Shown piece after piece: positions 60,813-64,000 of a stretch of DNA of 64,000 nt (position 1 is the first letter of the stretch; every line of letters starts with the position of its first letter). Origin of the DNA: Amycolatopsis sulphurea (GTDB lineage Bacteria; Actinomycetota; Actinomycetes; Mycobacteriales; Pseudonocardiaceae). Made by a program: the position numbers and the translations under genes. The stretch is taken from contig NZ_PDJK01000002.1 of the NCBI RefSeq assembly GCF_002564045.1, positions 620,001 through 684,000 of the forward strand, in the 5' to 3' direction. The notes beneath the pieces are model-generated. The model searched no databases. It was not told the DNA's origin and saw nothing but the letters and a program-made list of their open reading frames with translations.

Positions 60813-61209
60813 GAGGTCGAAGGCGTCGGCGATTCCTGTCCGTTCACGGACCTGGGCGGCCGGTCCGGTCCGCCGCCAACGATCGCCAGCATGCCTGGTT
60901 TCGTCTCCTGACCAAGGCCACTCACAAACGTCACGTCGATCGCTGCGTCCAGCGGTAACCGACGGGCTGGCCGGTGTCTCGCCACTTGGCGGCAACACCA
61001 TACGCACAGAACCGGCACCATGCCGTCGGAACGGCCCCGAACCAAGTTCGCTGGCGAATGGCGAATCGGCACCTCGCCAGGACGAGGCGACGCGGAGAGT
61101 GTTCGAAGACAAGACTCCAACCACCGACCTGTCAGCGACAAAGAAACCAGCGGAAGCCCCACCCGCTGTTGCCAAAAAATGGCAACAAGCTGATGACCTG
61201 CGACAATTC
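60813..61209. other. Right flank of the IS element
   Basis: No gene I can support. The minus strand reads GPAAQVRERTGIADAFDLL up to the IS; removing the IS and one TAA would join this in frame to RANKSAVAEFPFVLRQ on the other side, a hint that a reading frame was interrupted, but I do not recognise the product. Hairpin-family copies occur near 60978 and at 61169 (GTTGCCAAAAAATGGCAAC). Confidence 0.45.

Positions 61210-64000
<2,791 letters not shown>

Overview
The window is about 70% GC actinobacterial chromosome. Gene content and order match the conserved gpsA–ppk–mutT1–hup–leuDC ... leuB–serA–ilvCNB ... gatCAB–ligA segment of mycobacteria and Pseudonocardiales. Paired palindromes that read KGPFTD when translated, together with the overall gene set, make an Amycolatopsis-like organism my best guess; this is inference, as no 16S gene is present.

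Layout. 0–3.6 kb: the 3' part of an ApbE flavin transferase, a VOC protein, a decayed spot with the first copy of a mobile-looking palindromic element, a cytochrome P450 and a convergent cysteine dioxygenase-like gene. 3.8–16 kb: housekeeping block of gpsA, an acyltransferase, the F420 gene cofC/fbiD, ppk1, mutT1, a HU gene, leuD-leuC, a divergent IclR regulator and a second HU gene. 16.8–19.9 kb: a glycine-betaine-type ABC importer. 19.9–23.4 kb: a decayed catabolic island (half an SDR, a frameshifted aldolase, one intact DUF3500 gene, a ferredoxin-reductase-like gene broken by about five frameshifts). 24.1–28.8 kb: tRNA-Glu, tRNA-Gln, a HAD hydrolase, an FAD monooxygenase and an FAA-hydrolase-family gene. 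29–36.4 kb: citramalate synthase behind an isoleucine-type attenuator, a metal-chelate ABC importer whose permease frame has a long repeat-rich N-terminal extension, and leuB. 36.7–50.5 kb: a secreted subtilase, serA, ilvC, ilvN, ilvB (with its own leader-peptide attenuator), a PH-domain membrane protein and ilvD. 51–64 kb: DoxX, a 2-hydroxyacid dehydrogenase, an LppZ-like lipoprotein, gatB-gatA-gatC, an ACT-domain protein, an IS1380-family element, a frameshifted GNAT gene and ligA.

Functional theme: most of branched-chain amino acid synthesis is here. CimA starts the isoleucine route; IlvBN, IlvC and IlvD do the common steps; LeuCD and LeuB do the leucine steps (no leuA or ilvE seen). SerA adds serine entry. 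Two of these transcripts (cimA, ilvB) carry the same regulatory design: a promoter whose -10 box ends 7 nt before the start codon of a short branched-chain-residue-containing leader peptide (so probably leaderless), then two alternative hairpins, the second a U-tract terminator. leuDC faces an IclR-family regulator across a short operator-like palindrome.

The non-coding DNA is unusual. A 19-bp hairpin family, GTCGCC-N7-GGCGAC, occurs at least 30 times in intergenic DNA, with compensatory arm changes and one stretch of exact 26-bp periodicity (27546–27720). Nine copies sit in one reading frame of the ABC permease extension. A separate element with roughly 21-bp inverted ends and two internal palindromes occurs near 1.3 kb and 16.1 kb.
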